A DNA stretch of 64,000 nucleotides from Scytonema sp. UIC 10036 (GCF_009725235.1 NZ_WJFC01000038.1:1-64000), one strand, 5' to 3'; positions 9,000 through 18,534 are shown, counted from the first letter of the stretch. Numbers and translations are program-made. Notes: generated by a model from the sequence alone, not told the origin.

Positions 9000-9660
9000 T
9001 CGTTTTCTCAATCTTCTGTCCCTATCCCTCATGAAGCATATGAGCAAGCACGACAACGGGGTTTTTCTCTTCAAGAAATACCAGTGGCGATTGATGGCGT
9101 TGCGATAAGCTGGGTACAGCTTGCGCTTCGCGAACGCTGTCAACCCAAGCTTGAACATTAAAGGTTTAACTGTAGCCCAATTTAATGATATTTATGCAGG
9201 CAAAATCACCAACTGGAGTCAAGTAGGTGGTCCGGATCTAAAAATTACACCTTACGGCAAGAAAGACCGAGACGCTGGTACCACTATCGTATTTATGCCA
9301 ACGACAACTGAAGCTTTGCGTCAAGTAGCTGTCAATCCAGGGGGCATTTATTATACCTCTGCGCCCTTGGTGGTATCGCAGTGTCACGTTAAGCCGTTAC
9401 CAGTCGGTCGTAACTCCAATGAACTTGTTTCTCCTTACAAACAACCCTTTGTTCCCCTGTCTCAGTGTCCCCAACAGCGCAATCAAGTCAATTTGGAAGC
9501 TTTTTTAAGCGGTCAGTATCCCTTAAGCCGACGATTATCGGTGGTGATTAAACAGAATAATCAACTCGATCAACAAGCAGGTGAAGCATATGCTCGCTTA
9601 CTACTAACTGCTCAAGGACAGGAATTAATTACAAAGGCTGGGTTTGTCAGCATTCGCTAG
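9000..9660 (+). pseudogene. Broken second PstS-like phosphate-binding protein gene
   Basis: Two frames together give the C-terminal two-thirds of a PstS-like protein. Codons from 9000 read SVPIPHEAYEQARQRGFSLQ then EIPVAIDGVA; after a break the next frame reads AVNPSLNIKGLTVAQFNDIY and continues to FVSIR and TAG. Signal peptide and first lobe are missing. The break is a roughly 31-base insertion (about 9105-9135) containing GCGCTTCGCGAACGC, a small palindromic element. With the Pho box left in front, this looks like a promoter joined to a deleted gene. Confidence 0.8.
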
Positions 9661-9679
9661 TCGTAACTTTGCGCCGATG

Positions 9680-10798
9680 TCACCTTTGCAAACTACGGGG
9701 ATCGAGGGCATCTCTCAGCCCATCGCCCAGTAAGTTGAAAGACAACACTGTCAGAATAATTAAAATTGCTGGAGGCCAAATCAGCCAAGGTTGTAAGACG
9801 AGAATAGAAGCGTTTGTTGCCAGAGATAACATATTACCCCAAGAAGGGTCTGGCTGTTGAATTCCCAATCCAATCAGACTGAGTACGGCTTCTGCACCAA
9901 TGAAACTGGGAATAGCTAGGGTAGCAGAAATGATGATATAGGTTGCGGTTTGTGGCAATACGTGACGAAGGATAATATAAAGCGGTTTGCCTCCCATCGC
10001 TTTAGCTGCTTGGACATATTCTCGCTCTTTAATTGAAAGCACTTGTCCGCGAATAACCCGTGCTAAGCCCGCCCAACTGATAAAGGAAGTAATGATGACA
10101 ATAAGTAAGAAGCGCTGGGTATTGGATATACCTGGTGGTAAGACTGCTCCTAAAGTTACCAAAAGATAAATGCTGGGGAACGTCATCAGCATTTCAGATA
10201 AACGCATGATAATACTATCCGTCCAGCTACCAAAATATCCAGAAATTCCACCGATAATTAGTCCCAAGGGAAAGGTGAGGAGGACTCCTATAATACCGAT
10301 AAACAAGCTAATTCGACCACCAACAAGCAACCGACTCAATTGATCGCGTCCTTGGTCATCCGTACCAACAAGGTTAAACTTCGCCTCACCGTCAGCACCA
10401 AATAAATGCCAATTTAAGGGGATACCGGGAATGATATCTACTTCTTCCCATTTAGGTGGAAGGGGTATGCTTAACTGAAATAAACGATAAGTGGAACCTT
10501 GTACGAACAGTCGCAAGGGAGAAGGCTTTTTGTAGTTGACAATCAGTTCGCGATCGCCTGTTTCTAAATTTGTTTCGCCCTGAGTTGTGGGATAAATGTG
10601 AGGACCGATAAATTGTTTTGATTCTTGAGAAACCCAATAAACACGAGTTGGTGGCAATAGAGAACCATTTGGTTGAGAAGCATAGGGGTCATAAGGGGCG
10701 ACAAAGTCAGCCGCAATGACTAGCGTGTAAAAAATCAAGAGCACAATTGCCCCAAATTTCGCTAAAGGATTTTTCTTAAGTCTGTGCCACCAATTCAT
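9680..10798 (-). CDS. Peptide/nickel-type ABC transporter permease (DppC/OppC family)
   Basis: The 372-residue permease starts with NPLAKFGAIVLLIFYTLVIA and has the family's N-terminal segment (DFVAPYDPY), a long periplasmic insertion (about residues 45-140), and five further helices. The cytoplasmic EAA loop reads YVQAAKAMGGKPLYIILRHVLP. The C-terminus ends with NLLGDGLRDALDPR, typical of OppC/DppC. The substrate is unknown and the ATPase, DppB and binding-protein partners are not adjacent, as is usual for this cyanobacterial permease. Confidence 0.88.
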   Translation of the reverse strand: MNWWHRLKKNPLAKFGAIVLLIFYTLVIAADFVAPYDPYASQPNGSLLPPTRVYWVSQESKQFIGPHIYPTTQGETNLETGDRELIVNYKKPSPLRLFVQGSTYRLFQLSIPLPPKWEEVDIIPGIPLNWHLFGADGEAKFNLVGTDDQGRDQLSRLLVGGRISLFIGIIGVLLTFPLGLIIGGISGYFGSWTDSIIMRLSEMLMTFPSIYLLVTLGAVLPPGISNTQRFLLIVIITSFISWAGLARVIRGQVLSIKEREYVQAAKAMGGKPLYIILRHVLPQTATYIIISATLAIPSFIGAEAVLSLIGLGIQQPDPSWGNMLSLATNASILVLQPWLIWPPAILIILTVLSFNLLGDGLRDALDPRSLQR

Positions 10799-10800
10799 AG

Positions 10801-10876
10801 GAATTATGAATTATAAATTATGAATTATGAAATTATATAGTAATATTCATAATTCAGCATTCATAATTCATAATTC
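10801..10876. repeat. AATTATGAATT-type repeats
   Basis: Overlapping copies of AATTATGAATTATAA in both orientations fill the gap upstream of the permease gene and downstream of the HD-protein gene. They can form several weak hairpins. This repeat type is widespread in filamentous cyanobacteria. Confidence 0.65.
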
Positions 10877-10877
10877 C

Positions 10878-11753
10878 TTATGCTCGAAGTTTCTCCATCA
10901 GATACAAGTTATCTTCTTGAGATTTTTCGTGTTCTACAACAAATACGTTAGAGTAGAGATTGGCAATGATTTGTTTGCCTTGCTGAGTTAGAGCGAGGTA
11001 ACGCAGTCCATCGTGAATGTATTGGTAGACGACATTCCAATAAAACTTGGCGTAGTTTTTGCGTAAGTCGGCAGGGTTTTGGTAACCCAATACCTTATTC
11101 ATACCAGTCTCTTCAAATTCATAGAACAAGGAAGTAATCTTTTTTAAATAACGGGGGTCGCTTAATTGACCGATCAAATCAGCCGCACGCACCAATCCTG
11201 CAAAACTATGTGTATCTTGGTGGTCATCTACAGCGGGTACTGGGAAGCGAGTTAATTCAATATTTCTCTTGATTACCTCAGAATCGATTAGTTTATGACC
11301 GCCAAAACGTTCATCGATAAAGAGTTTGGCTCTATCAACATGGTGTGGAGTGAGGCTGGCATCAGAAGCACCTGGTGGCAAACTAATCATTTTTCCGTCT
11401 TTACCCGTAGCATACAAGCCTTCTTCTTCACGGTCTTGACGGCATACCCCTTTCACATAACCAATGTCATGGCAAAGTAAGGAAATAATAAAATGCAACC
11501 AGTCTTCACTGGAAACACCACCTTCACGGATATGTTTCCCTCGCAAAATTTCTTGCCCCACTAAGGTGACTAAGATGGAGTGTTCTACGTTATGATACAA
11601 GGCGTCACTGTTGGCAATATTTTCTAGAGCCATGTTACCTGCCCAAGCTATGATATCTTGGTAATCGTGCTTGTAACAGCCGTAAGTGCGAGTGTAGCCT
11701 TCACGAATTTGCTCTACAAAGGAATCTATTAAAATCTCAGTTGCGTTAAACAT
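10878..11753 (-). CDS. HD-domain metalloprotein (Npun_R2479-like)
   Basis: A 291-residue protein with metal-binding HD-fold motifs: YHNVEHS near residue 53, SLLCHDIGYVKG around 91-102, and HHVDRAKLF near 138. It resembles a conserved cyanobacterial HD family known in databases as Npun_R2479-type. HD proteins hydrolyse phosphate esters, often nucleotides, but the substrate of this family is unknown. The gene stands alone, starting at an ATG without an evident Shine-Dalgarno sequence. Confidence 0.8.
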   Translation of the reverse strand: MFNATEILIDSFVEQIREGYTRTYGCYKHDYQDIIAWAGNMALENIANSDALYHNVEHSILVTLVGQEILRGKHIREGGVSSEDWLHFIISLLCHDIGYVKGVCRQDREEEGLYATGKDGKMISLPPGASDASLTPHHVDRAKLFIDERFGGHKLIDSEVIKRNIELTRFPVPAVDDHQDTHSFAGLVRAADLIGQLSDPRYLKKITSLFYEFEETGMNKVLGYQNPADLRKNYAKFYWNVVYQYIHDGLRYLALTQQGKQIIANLYSNVFVVEHEKSQEDNLYLMEKLRA

Positions 11754-12144
11754 ACTAACTACTTAATTTGACTAACTACTCAATTTGATAAGGATTACTT
11801 ATTGCTTTTTATTAAAATTTCACAATTAGCTGATAGTTTCGGAGTTTACAGGTAATCCATTGAACGCTTTTATGGAACAGATTCGCAAGTGGATTGGCAG
11901 ACAGCCAACACACTAGTAAATCTTTCTGACTTTAGCACAGCAATAAAACAGTGACCAGTTATTTGTCATTGGTCATTTTTCATTGGTCATTGGTAAACAT
12001 ATGACTTTTGTCATGGGTATATTCCGGGGAATCACACAACCGGAAGCCGAAGAAATACGTCATATTTAATGTACAGCAATCATTTTTAAACTTTCTTAAG
12101 CAACACTGCTTATAGTGGTTTGGCAGAAAGCGGAGGCATCAACT
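11754..12144. other. Intergenic region with CATTGGTCATT repeats
   Basis: This gap lies between the divergent HD-protein and efflux-adaptor genes and so must hold both promoters. At 11951-11997 it has a tract of TTTGTCATTGGTCATT-type repeats, like that at 658-726. No gene is supported. Confidence 0.5.
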
Positions 12145-13683
12145 GTGGGTGAAGAGAGTTTGTCAAAATTAGAACTGGAAGAACCAGTGGTAGCGGACGA
12201 CGCTAAATGGGAAGAGAAAACAACGGTGGAAAAGCGGGGGAACCCTTGGTTAGTACCGTTGTTAGTGGGTACGGGATTGGGTGTTGCTATCTCTTTTGGG
12301 GGAATGCGCGTTCTTAGCGATCGCTCGGTGAGCCAAAAACCACCAGTTGCAACTAAATCGGTGCCAGCCGCACCAAATATGACTGTCACTGTCGCCTCAG
12401 TGGAAACAACTCGTGTTGCCCGTACACTCTACACGACGGGGAGTGTAGCTGCACGCGATTTAACTCCGGTTTTGCCACAAGCAAATGGTTTGCTCATCAA
12501 ACAAATTCTTGTGAAGGAAGGAGAAAAAGTCAAAGCCGGTCAAGTGATGGCTGTGTTAGATGATTCTCTCCTACAAGAGCAAATTCGGCAAGCACAAGCG
12601 GAAGTAGAAGCAAAACAGGCGGATGTGGCTTCCAAGCAGGCAGATTTAATATCGAAACGAGCATCTGTAACATCTAGCGAAGCTGTTGTTGCTTCCAATC
12701 AAGCGGTTGTGCAGCAAAAACTGGCTGACTTGGCTCAAGCGAAAGCAAGGTTGAGAGAAACGGAACTAAATTTCAATCGCAATCAAAAACTGGCAAATGA
12801 AGGGGCAATTAGCCGCCAACAATTTGATACTGCAACGACAAATTTGGCAACAGCAAGGGAGGCAGTGCGCCTTGCTGAAGCTAATATCAGAAGTGCTCAA
12901 GCTAATGTTAAGAGTGCTCAAGCGAACATTGGCGGTGCATTGGCAGGTGTCAACATTGCCCAAGCTAATGTCAACAGTGCCCAAGCTAATGTCAGAAGTG
13001 GTGTGGCTAGGGTGGCACAACTCAAAACTCAACTCGGACAAACTGTGGTTCGCGCCCCTGTCTCAGGAGTTGTGGCAGAAAAATTGGCGCGAGTGGGAGA
13101 TGTGACGGGTGTACCGCCACAAACTCAAGTTGGAACTGTGGTTGGTGGAACACAAAAATTGTTCTCAATTATTCAAGATGGTGAGTTGGAATTGCTTGCA
13201 CGAGTTCCAGAAGTTCAATTGCCACAAGTCCGAATTGGTGCGTCGGTGCAAGTCACTTCCGATATGGACAGTCGGGTGAAATTGCGTTCGAAAGTGAGAG
13301 AAATAGAACCGGTGGTGAATCAGCAAAGGCGTGAAGCAACGGTGAAAATTAATTTGCCTGCAACGCCTTCTTTGAAGCCCGGTATGTTTGCCCGTGCTGC
13401 CATTACTACAACAACAACAATAGGTATAGCTGTACCGCAAAAAGCCGTACTACCCCAATCTGATGGAAGTGTAGTTGTATTCATGCTATCGGGTGAAGAC
13501 ACTGTTCGCGCTCACAAAGTAGAACTGGGAGAGGTTCTTACTGGTGGCAGAGTGGAAGTCAAAAGAGGATTGCAACAAGGCGATCGCATCGTCATTCAAG
13601 GCGCTGGCTATCTCAAAGATGGCGACAAAGTACGAATAGCTAATGGAAGACTGGCTAATGGAAGACTGGCAATCAACAACTAA
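12145..13683 (+). CDS. RND efflux periplasmic adaptor (HlyD/MFP family)
   Basis: The 512-residue adaptor links an inner-membrane RND pump to an outer-membrane channel. It has a cytoplasmic N-terminus, one membrane anchor (PWLVPLLVGTGLGVAISFGG), a lipoyl half-motif (VLPQANGLLIKQILVKEGEK), a very long coiled-coil hairpin rich in AQANV repeats, the second lipoyl half (VVRAPVSGVVAEKLARVGD), and a beta-barrel. I choose the GTG at 12145 because GGAGG stands 8 bases before it; an in-frame GTG at 12115 lacks such a site. The pump gene follows after 35 bases. Confidence 0.9.
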   Translation: MGEESLSKLELEEPVVADDAKWEEKTTVEKRGNPWLVPLLVGTGLGVAISFGGMRVLSDRSVSQKPPVATKSVPAAPNMTVTVASVETTRVARTLYTTGSVAARDLTPVLPQANGLLIKQILVKEGEKVKAGQVMAVLDDSLLQEQIRQAQAEVEAKQADVASKQADLISKRASVTSSEAVVASNQAVVQQKLADLAQAKARLRETELNFNRNQKLANEGAISRQQFDTATTNLATAREAVRLAEANIRSAQANVKSAQANIGGALAGVNIAQANVNSAQANVRSGVARVAQLKTQLGQTVVRAPVSGVVAEKLARVGDVTGVPPQTQVGTVVGGTQKLFSIIQDGELELLARVPEVQLPQVRIGASVQVTSDMDSRVKLRSKVREIEPVVNQQRREATVKINLPATPSLKPGMFARAAITTTTTIGIAVPQKAVLPQSDGSVVVFMLSGEDTVRAHKVELGEVLTGGRVEVKRGLQQGDRIVIQGAGYLKDGDKVRIANGRLANGRLAINN

Positions 13684-13718
13684 CCACTAACCACTAACAA
13701 TTAGCAATTAGCAAAATT

Positions 13719-16700
13719 ATGTCCTTCAACATTTCAGCTTGGTCGATAAAAAAGCCAGTTCCAACAATAGTCTTATTCTTAATTTTGACGATAGTGGGTT
13801 GGTTTTCCTTCCAGTCTTTAGGGATTGATACCAATCCAAACATTGATGTTCCAACAGTACAGGTAAAAGTCACACAACCAGGGGCGGGACCTGCGGAATT
13901 GGAATTTCAAGTCACAAAGAAAATTGAAGATGCTGTGGCTGGATTGGGTAATATTGACGAACTGCGATCGACAGTTACGGATGGCGTCTCCACAACCACA
14001 ATCAATTTTGTGTTGGGGACAAATACAGATCGCGCCACAAATGATGTTCGCAATGCTGTCTCTCAAATTCGTCAAAACCTTCCCCAAGATATCAATGACC
14101 CCATCGTGCAACGTGTAGACTTTGCTGGGGGTGCCATTCTCACCTACGCAGTCACGTCTGATAAGCGTTCTGTAGAGGAATTAAGCAATCTTGTTGACCA
14201 AACCATCAGTCGTGGATTATTAGCGGTTCGAGGGGTAGCACAAGTGAATCGGATTGGTGGGGTAAACCGAGAAATTCGGATTAACTTAGACCCCGCTCGC
14301 TTGCAATCTTTAGGTATTACTGCCACTCAAGTCAACGATCAGATCCGGGCTTTTAACATTAACTTACCAGGTGGGCGTGCAGAACTTGGTGGTAGCGAAC
14401 AAAATATCCGTACTCTCGGTAGTGCTGCTAGCGTACAAGTTTTAAGAAACTACGAAATTGTCTTACCTGAAGGTGGTTCTGTACCCTTGTCTAGCTTGGG
14501 AACGGTAGAAGATAGCTACGGTGATGTGCGACAATCTGCACGATTAAACAACAAACCCGTGGTCGCGTTCCAAGTACTGCGAAGTACGGGTAGTGTTATG
14601 GTAACAGTGGAAGAAGGAGTCAAAGCAGCCGTTGAAAAACTGCAAAAAACTCTTCCCTCTGATGTAAAGTTGGAATTAATTTTTACCAGAGCTTCTTTTG
14701 TTAGGGACTCTTACCAAAGTACAATTGATGAATTAATCCAAGCTTCAATACTCGCAATACTAGTTATTTTAGTATTTATACGAGACTGGCGGGCAACATT
14801 AATTACTGCTGTAGCACTGCCACTCTCCATGATTCCGACCTTTGCCGTGCAGTATGCTTTGGGTTATACCCTTAACAATATGACCTTACTGGCACTAGCA
14901 CTTGCTGTCGGTAACTTGGTAGATGATGCTGTCGTAGAAATTGAAAACATGGAACGCCATATGTCAATGGGTAAGTCAGCAAGGCAAGCTGCATTTGACT
15001 CATCTGATGAAGTGGGTTTGGCTGTGATAGCAAGTGCGGCAACAATTATTGCCGTATTTCTACCTGTTGCTTTTATGGGTGGTGTTCCCGGTCAATTTTT
15101 CCAACCCTTCGGTGTGACTGTTGCTGTTTCTACCATCTTCTCAACTTTGGTAGCAAGGATGATTACGCCGATGATGGGGGCGTATTTAATGAAGGACAAG
15201 CATCCGAAGAGACAAGGAGAAAATGGGACAAGGGGACAAGGGGAAAATGGGAAGTTCTCTCCCTCGTCCCGTCCTCGCTTCCAACCCTACAAATCCCTGC
15301 TTAGATTTGCACTGCGTCACAGGTTAACAACAATGGGGATTGCCATAGCATTCTTCATTGCTAGTTTGATGCTTGTTCCTCTCATTCCTAAGGGATTGGT
15401 GGATGGTGGTGATATAGGAATTTCTATTATCTCCGCAGAACTCCCTCCTGGTTCTTCTTTGGAAGATACCAAACAGGTGGCAACCCAGATCGCTAACCTT
15501 GTCAAGGACAATTCTGATGTTTTGAGCGTGCTGTCTGTAGAAGATATCAATACTGCAACTCTTACGCTTCGGTTGAAGCCTAAAGAAGAAGGGAGAAAAC
15601 TTTCCCAGATCGAGTTTGAGAAATCCGTGCGTCCTTTGTTAGAACAAGTTCCGGGTGCAAGAATTGGTTTCCAAAGTGCTGGTTCTGTTGGGGGTCGTAA
15701 GGATTTAACTCTACTCTTACGCAGTGACAATCCTGAAGCATTAACCCAAGCTGCGGATGCGATCGAAAAACAAATGCGGGGAATACCGGGATTGGTAGAG
15801 GTGACTTCCAGTGCAAGTTTGGTGAAACCAGAAATTTTAGTTGTTCCCGATCCGCAACGGGCGGCAGATTTAGGAGTCTCAGTGCAATCTATTGCCCGTA
15901 CTGCATCTCTTGCTACTATTGGAGATAACGATGCTAGCTTGGCAAAATACAATTTACCCGATCGCCAAATCCCCATCCGCATCCAAATTGACCCCAAAGC
16001 CCGTGAGGACATCACGACGCTCAAAAATCTTCAAGTCCCCACTTCAAATGGAAGTGTGGTTCCCTTAGTTGCCGTTGCAGATATCCGTTTTGGCAGTGGA
16101 CCTGCAAGTATTAACCGTTTCGATCGCACCCGTCAAGTTTCTTTAGAAGCGAACTTAGAAGGAATCTCTTTGGGGGATGGTCTCAAAGCAGTCAATCAAC
16201 TACCTGCCATGCAAAAGCTGCCACCGGGAGTCATCTTGCAAAACTCTGGAGATGCCAAGATTATGTCTGACATCTTCGGTCGTTTTGGAGGTGCATTGGG
16301 ACTTGCCTTAATGTGTATCTATGCGATTCTCGTTTTGTTATATAACAACTTCCTTCACCCCATAACCATTATGGCTGCGTTACCCTTTTGTTTGGGTGGG
16401 GCGTTGGTAGGTTTGATGGTGGCACAAAAAGCATTGGGAATCTATGCTTTGATTGGTATTGTGTTACTGATGGGAATCGTCACAAAAAATTCCATTTTGT
16501 TAGTTGACTACACAATTATCAATATGGAAGAAGGAAAACCCCAACGTCACGCACTAATAGAAGCAGGAGTCTCCCGCCTGCGCCCAATTATGATGACTTC
16601 ATTGGCAACCATCGCGGGTACTGTTCCCCTGGCATTGGGAATTGGTGCAGGTGCTGAAGTCCGCCAACCGATGGGGGTCGCTATCTTGGGAGGTTTTACC

Positions 16701-16868
16701 ACTTCTACTTTGCTAACCTTAGTCGTCGTACCCGTGCTATTTTCGTATATTGACGATTTCCAAACCTGGATGTTGAATTTATTTAAATACGGTTTTGGGA
16801 AGAAAAAACAACGGCAACGTATTACTGAAGAAAAGGATATAGTGAAGGAACTGCCGCCTGTTAACTAA
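13719..16868 (+). CDS. RND-family efflux pump (HAE1 type)
   Basis: A 1049-residue proton-driven exporter with the duplicated layout of six-helix bundles and two periplasmic domains. It starts NISAWSIKKPVPTIVLFLIL. Helix 4 carries VGNLVDDAVVEIENMERHM (the paired acidic residues of proton relay). The C-terminal bundle has GIVTKNSILLVDYTI and ends near VVPVLFSYIDDFQTWML. Around residues 490-515 an in-frame repeat-derived linker (KRQGENGTRGQGENGK) interrupts the central cytoplasmic loop. It works with the preceding adaptor; substrate (drug, lipid or solvent) is unknown. Confidence 0.92.
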   Translation: MSFNISAWSIKKPVPTIVLFLILTIVGWFSFQSLGIDTNPNIDVPTVQVKVTQPGAGPAELEFQVTKKIEDAVAGLGNIDELRSTVTDGVSTTTINFVLGTNTDRATNDVRNAVSQIRQNLPQDINDPIVQRVDFAGGAILTYAVTSDKRSVEELSNLVDQTISRGLLAVRGVAQVNRIGGVNREIRINLDPARLQSLGITATQVNDQIRAFNINLPGGRAELGGSEQNIRTLGSAASVQVLRNYEIVLPEGGSVPLSSLGTVEDSYGDVRQSARLNNKPVVAFQVLRSTGSVMVTVEEGVKAAVEKLQKTLPSDVKLELIFTRASFVRDSYQSTIDELIQASILAILVILVFIRDWRATLITAVALPLSMIPTFAVQYALGYTLNNMTLLALALAVGNLVDDAVVEIENMERHMSMGKSARQAAFDSSDEVGLAVIASAATIIAVFLPVAFMGGVPGQFFQPFGVTVAVSTIFSTLVARMITPMMGAYLMKDKHPKRQGENGTRGQGENGKFSPSSRPRFQPYKSLLRFALRHRLTTMGIAIAFFIASLMLVPLIPKGLVDGGDIGISIISAELPPGSSLEDTKQVATQIANLVKDNSDVLSVLSVEDINTATLTLRLKPKEEGRKLSQIEFEKSVRPLLEQVPGARIGFQSAGSVGGRKDLTLLLRSDNPEALTQAADAIEKQMRGIPGLVEVTSSASLVKPEILVVPDPQRAADLGVSVQSIARTASLATIGDNDASLAKYNLPDRQIPIRIQIDPKAREDITTLKNLQVPTSNGSVVPLVAVADIRFGSGPASINRFDRTRQVSLEANLEGISLGDGLKAVNQLPAMQKLPPGVILQNSGDAKIMSDIFGRFGGALGLALMCIYAILVLLYNNFLHPITIMAALPFCLGGALVGLMVAQKALGIYALIGIVLLMGIVTKNSILLVDYTIINMEEGKPQRHALIEAGVSRLRPIMMTSLATIAGTVPLALGIGAGAEVRQPMGVAILGGFTTSTLLTLVVVPVLFSYIDDFQTWMLNLFKYGFGKKKQRQRITEEKDIVKELPPVN
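15209..15255 (+). repeat. In-frame G-rich repeat within the RND pump gene
   Basis: A tract of GGGACAAGGGG/GGAGAAAATGGG units sits inside the coding sequence, in the loop between the two halves of the pump. It is of the same type as the intergenic tract at 58970-59056. It keeps the frame and adds a flexible Gly/Arg/Gln-rich linker. Confidence 0.75.
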
Positions 16869-16926
16869 ACATCAACAAGTGGAGTGGGGTCAATACTTGT
16901 CGGTTAAGGGATGTCCAAGAAATAAA

Positions 16927-17055
16927 TTATCCATCTTGTGGAACGGACGTCCTCGCCCGTTCTTTAGAGACGGAAAAACCTGCGTGACTCAGAACGATCG
17001 GAATCGTGGGTAATGCTTCATCGTCAGAAAAGGAGAACTCGATTGTACTAGGCAT
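16927..17055 (-). pseudogene. Truncated retropepsin-like aspartyl protease gene
   Basis: An ATG at 17055 overlaps the stop of the preceding small gene in ATGCCTAG and encodes MPSTIEFSFSDDEALPTIPI followed by VLSHAG. As I recall, cyanobacterial retropepsin-like proteins that follow this small gene start the same way. After 26 codons the frame enters a dispersed hairpin repeat and stops; the catalytic DTGA/DSGS motif and the rest are missing. The family assignment is from memory of paired genes. Confidence 0.5.
16941..16962. repeat. Hairpin repeat GAACGGRC...GCCCGTTC
   Basis: GAACGG, ten bases, CCGTTC, with CTTGTGG next to it. It is the reverse complement of the same family as 50039-50060 (GTACGGGCGGGGACGCCCGTAC CACAAGA) and is related to TGTCCTCGCCCGC near 61392. 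It lies at the point where the protease-like gene is cut off. Confidence 0.75.
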
Positions 17056-17266
17056 GAGTGGATGCCTCTTGGTCATCCTGAATCATCTGCATCAGAATAT
17101 TGGCAGCTTCCGTTGCATCGTAGGGCGACCAAATCGGATACTCTGACGCAGCAAAGATGACTTGTCGTTCAGCGTCTGGGATTTGTGCGGCTAGGAGTTT
17201 GAAGAGTGATAATTTGTCTGAGTGGTTCAGATTGTTCACCAATGGAATTAACTCAGCGAGAGACAT
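17048..17266 (-). CDS. Small conserved protein, possible antitoxin-like partner
   Basis: A 72-residue acidic protein beginning MSLAELIPLVNNLNHSDKLS, a helical N-terminus that I recall as common in small cyanobacterial proteins encoded just upstream of retropepsin-like or toxin-like genes. Its stop overlaps the start of the truncated gene at 16927-17055. It has no DNA-binding signature I can name. It is probably intact but has lost its partner. Confidence 0.6.
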   Translation of the reverse strand: MSLAELIPLVNNLNHSDKLSLFKLLAAQIPDAERQVIFAASEYPIWSPYDATEAANILMQMIQDDQEASTHA

Positions 17267-17542
17267 GGTTATAACTCCCAGACCTACCAGAATACATTAA
17301 TTATAAGCGATCTGTGAGATACGGTCTAACAATCCCGTTGCACGCTGACCGTATAAGGTTGTGAATTATTGTTCGCAAATGTTATAAATATGAGATAGCT
17401 GAGCAAACGTAAATCCATTGTGTCTCCAAGAGTCTGTGGATTTGAATACCTGTCATAACAAACAAAAGATGTTACTTATGACTTGAAAAAGGGAATTCTA
17501 AAAAGAGGATATTACTTTTTCAAATTTCTATTTCGGCTGATT

Positions 17543-18167
17543 ATGACAGATTTTTTGAAATTTGCTCAACAAGCAATTCAATCTGCTGCGGAAACAGCAG
17601 CTAAGGCAGGTGAAAATATAGGTAATGCGGCATCTCAAGCCGGACAAGCGGTAGTTGAGACTGCTGTAGGTGTAGGTGGTGCAGTTGGTAGTGCGGCATC
17701 TCAAGCTGGACAAGCTGTAGTTGGAACTGCTGTAGGTGTAAGCCGCAATGATTTACGCATTGGGATATGCTGCCTGTCGGTTCTACGAAGCTAAGATTAA
17801 TCCCTTGACTTCTCAAGCAACACTGGCTGCATCTCAAGCAGAGAGTAGTCTATATTTAACGACTGCAATTGAACAAGAAGTCGTTATGGATCGGATTTTA
17901 ATTCATGTCATTTTAGCAGGTAATCCAGGGAAAACACGGGAACAAATTTTATCTGAATTACAATCTCTAAACCTTCGCCCAGATTCTTTCGCAGCCATTG
18001 CTTCAAATATTCAATCCCCAGAACCTTTAGAAAGTCTGCTAGATCGAATTAACAGTGATTTTGCTGTACCGCTCTTAGCTCAATGTCATAAAATTGCTCA
18101 AATGGATGGAGTCATAACTCCAGAAGAAGCTGAGGTGATAGCAATTATTACGAAAAAATTTAGCTAG
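17543..18167 (+). pseudogene. Frameshifted Ala-rich/TerB-like protein gene
   Basis: The first frame, from an ATG at 17543, encodes an alanine/glycine-rich N-terminus with two imperfect repeats of AASQAGQAVVxTAVGVG. At about 17740 the reading continues one frame over as AAMIYALGYAACRFYEAKI and runs to a TAG at 18167. The C-terminal part ends LAQCHKIAQMDGVITPEEAE, resembling the TerB acidic-helix motif. One extra base (or a two-base loss) near 17740 explains the break. The repeats suggest an amphipathic, membrane-touching N-terminus. The gene converges on the dynamin-like GTPase locus. Confidence 0.65.
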
Positions 18168-18181
18168 TTCGGAGAGACTTG

Positions 18182-18292
18182 TTTTACTGATTGCGATCGC
18201 TGAGAATAAACGCTCTCGATCGCACTATGTTGTTGATGGAGTGCGCGAAAAATTTAATTCTGTGAATAGTCGCGATCGTCTGCATCTTTTGG
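18182..18292 (+). repeat. 111-bp dispersed repeat, copy A
   Basis: The stretch from TTTTACTGATTGCG to CATCTTTTGG is matched base-for-base in length (111 bp) by 23440-23550 with about 80-85% identity by eye. Both copies stay open in the same frame (core ENKxSRSHYxVDG), so it may be the remnant of a coding sequence or a small mobile repeat. Confidence 0.75.
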
Positions 18293-18330
18293 CAACTCAG
18301 GTGAGATAAGTTTTAGAAACTTGAGACATA

Positions 18331-18534
18331 TCACTTGAATATTGCATCTATTTTACGACGAATATGTTCTGGATTTGGCTCAATCATAGATCGTCCATTT
18401 TCACGAGTCATCGCGGGACGAGATTTATCCCATCCCATAATGTTCCAATCAAATGGAATCGATTGGTTATTTACTGCTTCTTCTACTTCATCGCTTACGA
18501 TTTGAAAACCAAGGTTAATTAATTTGTCTAACAT
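18331..18534 (-). CDS. Small hypothetical protein downstream of dynamin-like GTPases
   Basis: A 67-residue protein starting MLDKLINLGFQIVSDEVEEA with the motif PFDWNIMGWDKSRPAMTREN. I do not recognise it. It has ordinary composition, no membrane segment, and lies 165 bases after the second GTPase gene on the same strand, so it could be the last gene of that unit. The ribosome binding site is weak (GAAG). Confidence 0.5.
   Translation of the reverse strand: MLDKLINLGFQIVSDEVEEAVNNQSIPFDWNIMGWDKSRPAMTRENGRSMIEPNPEHIRRKIDAIFK

Noticed and set aside
15317..16024. 235-codon minus-strand frame inside the RND pump gene
   Set aside because: Ser/Arg/Pro-rich antisense sequence over well-conserved pump codons; a mirror of the real gene.
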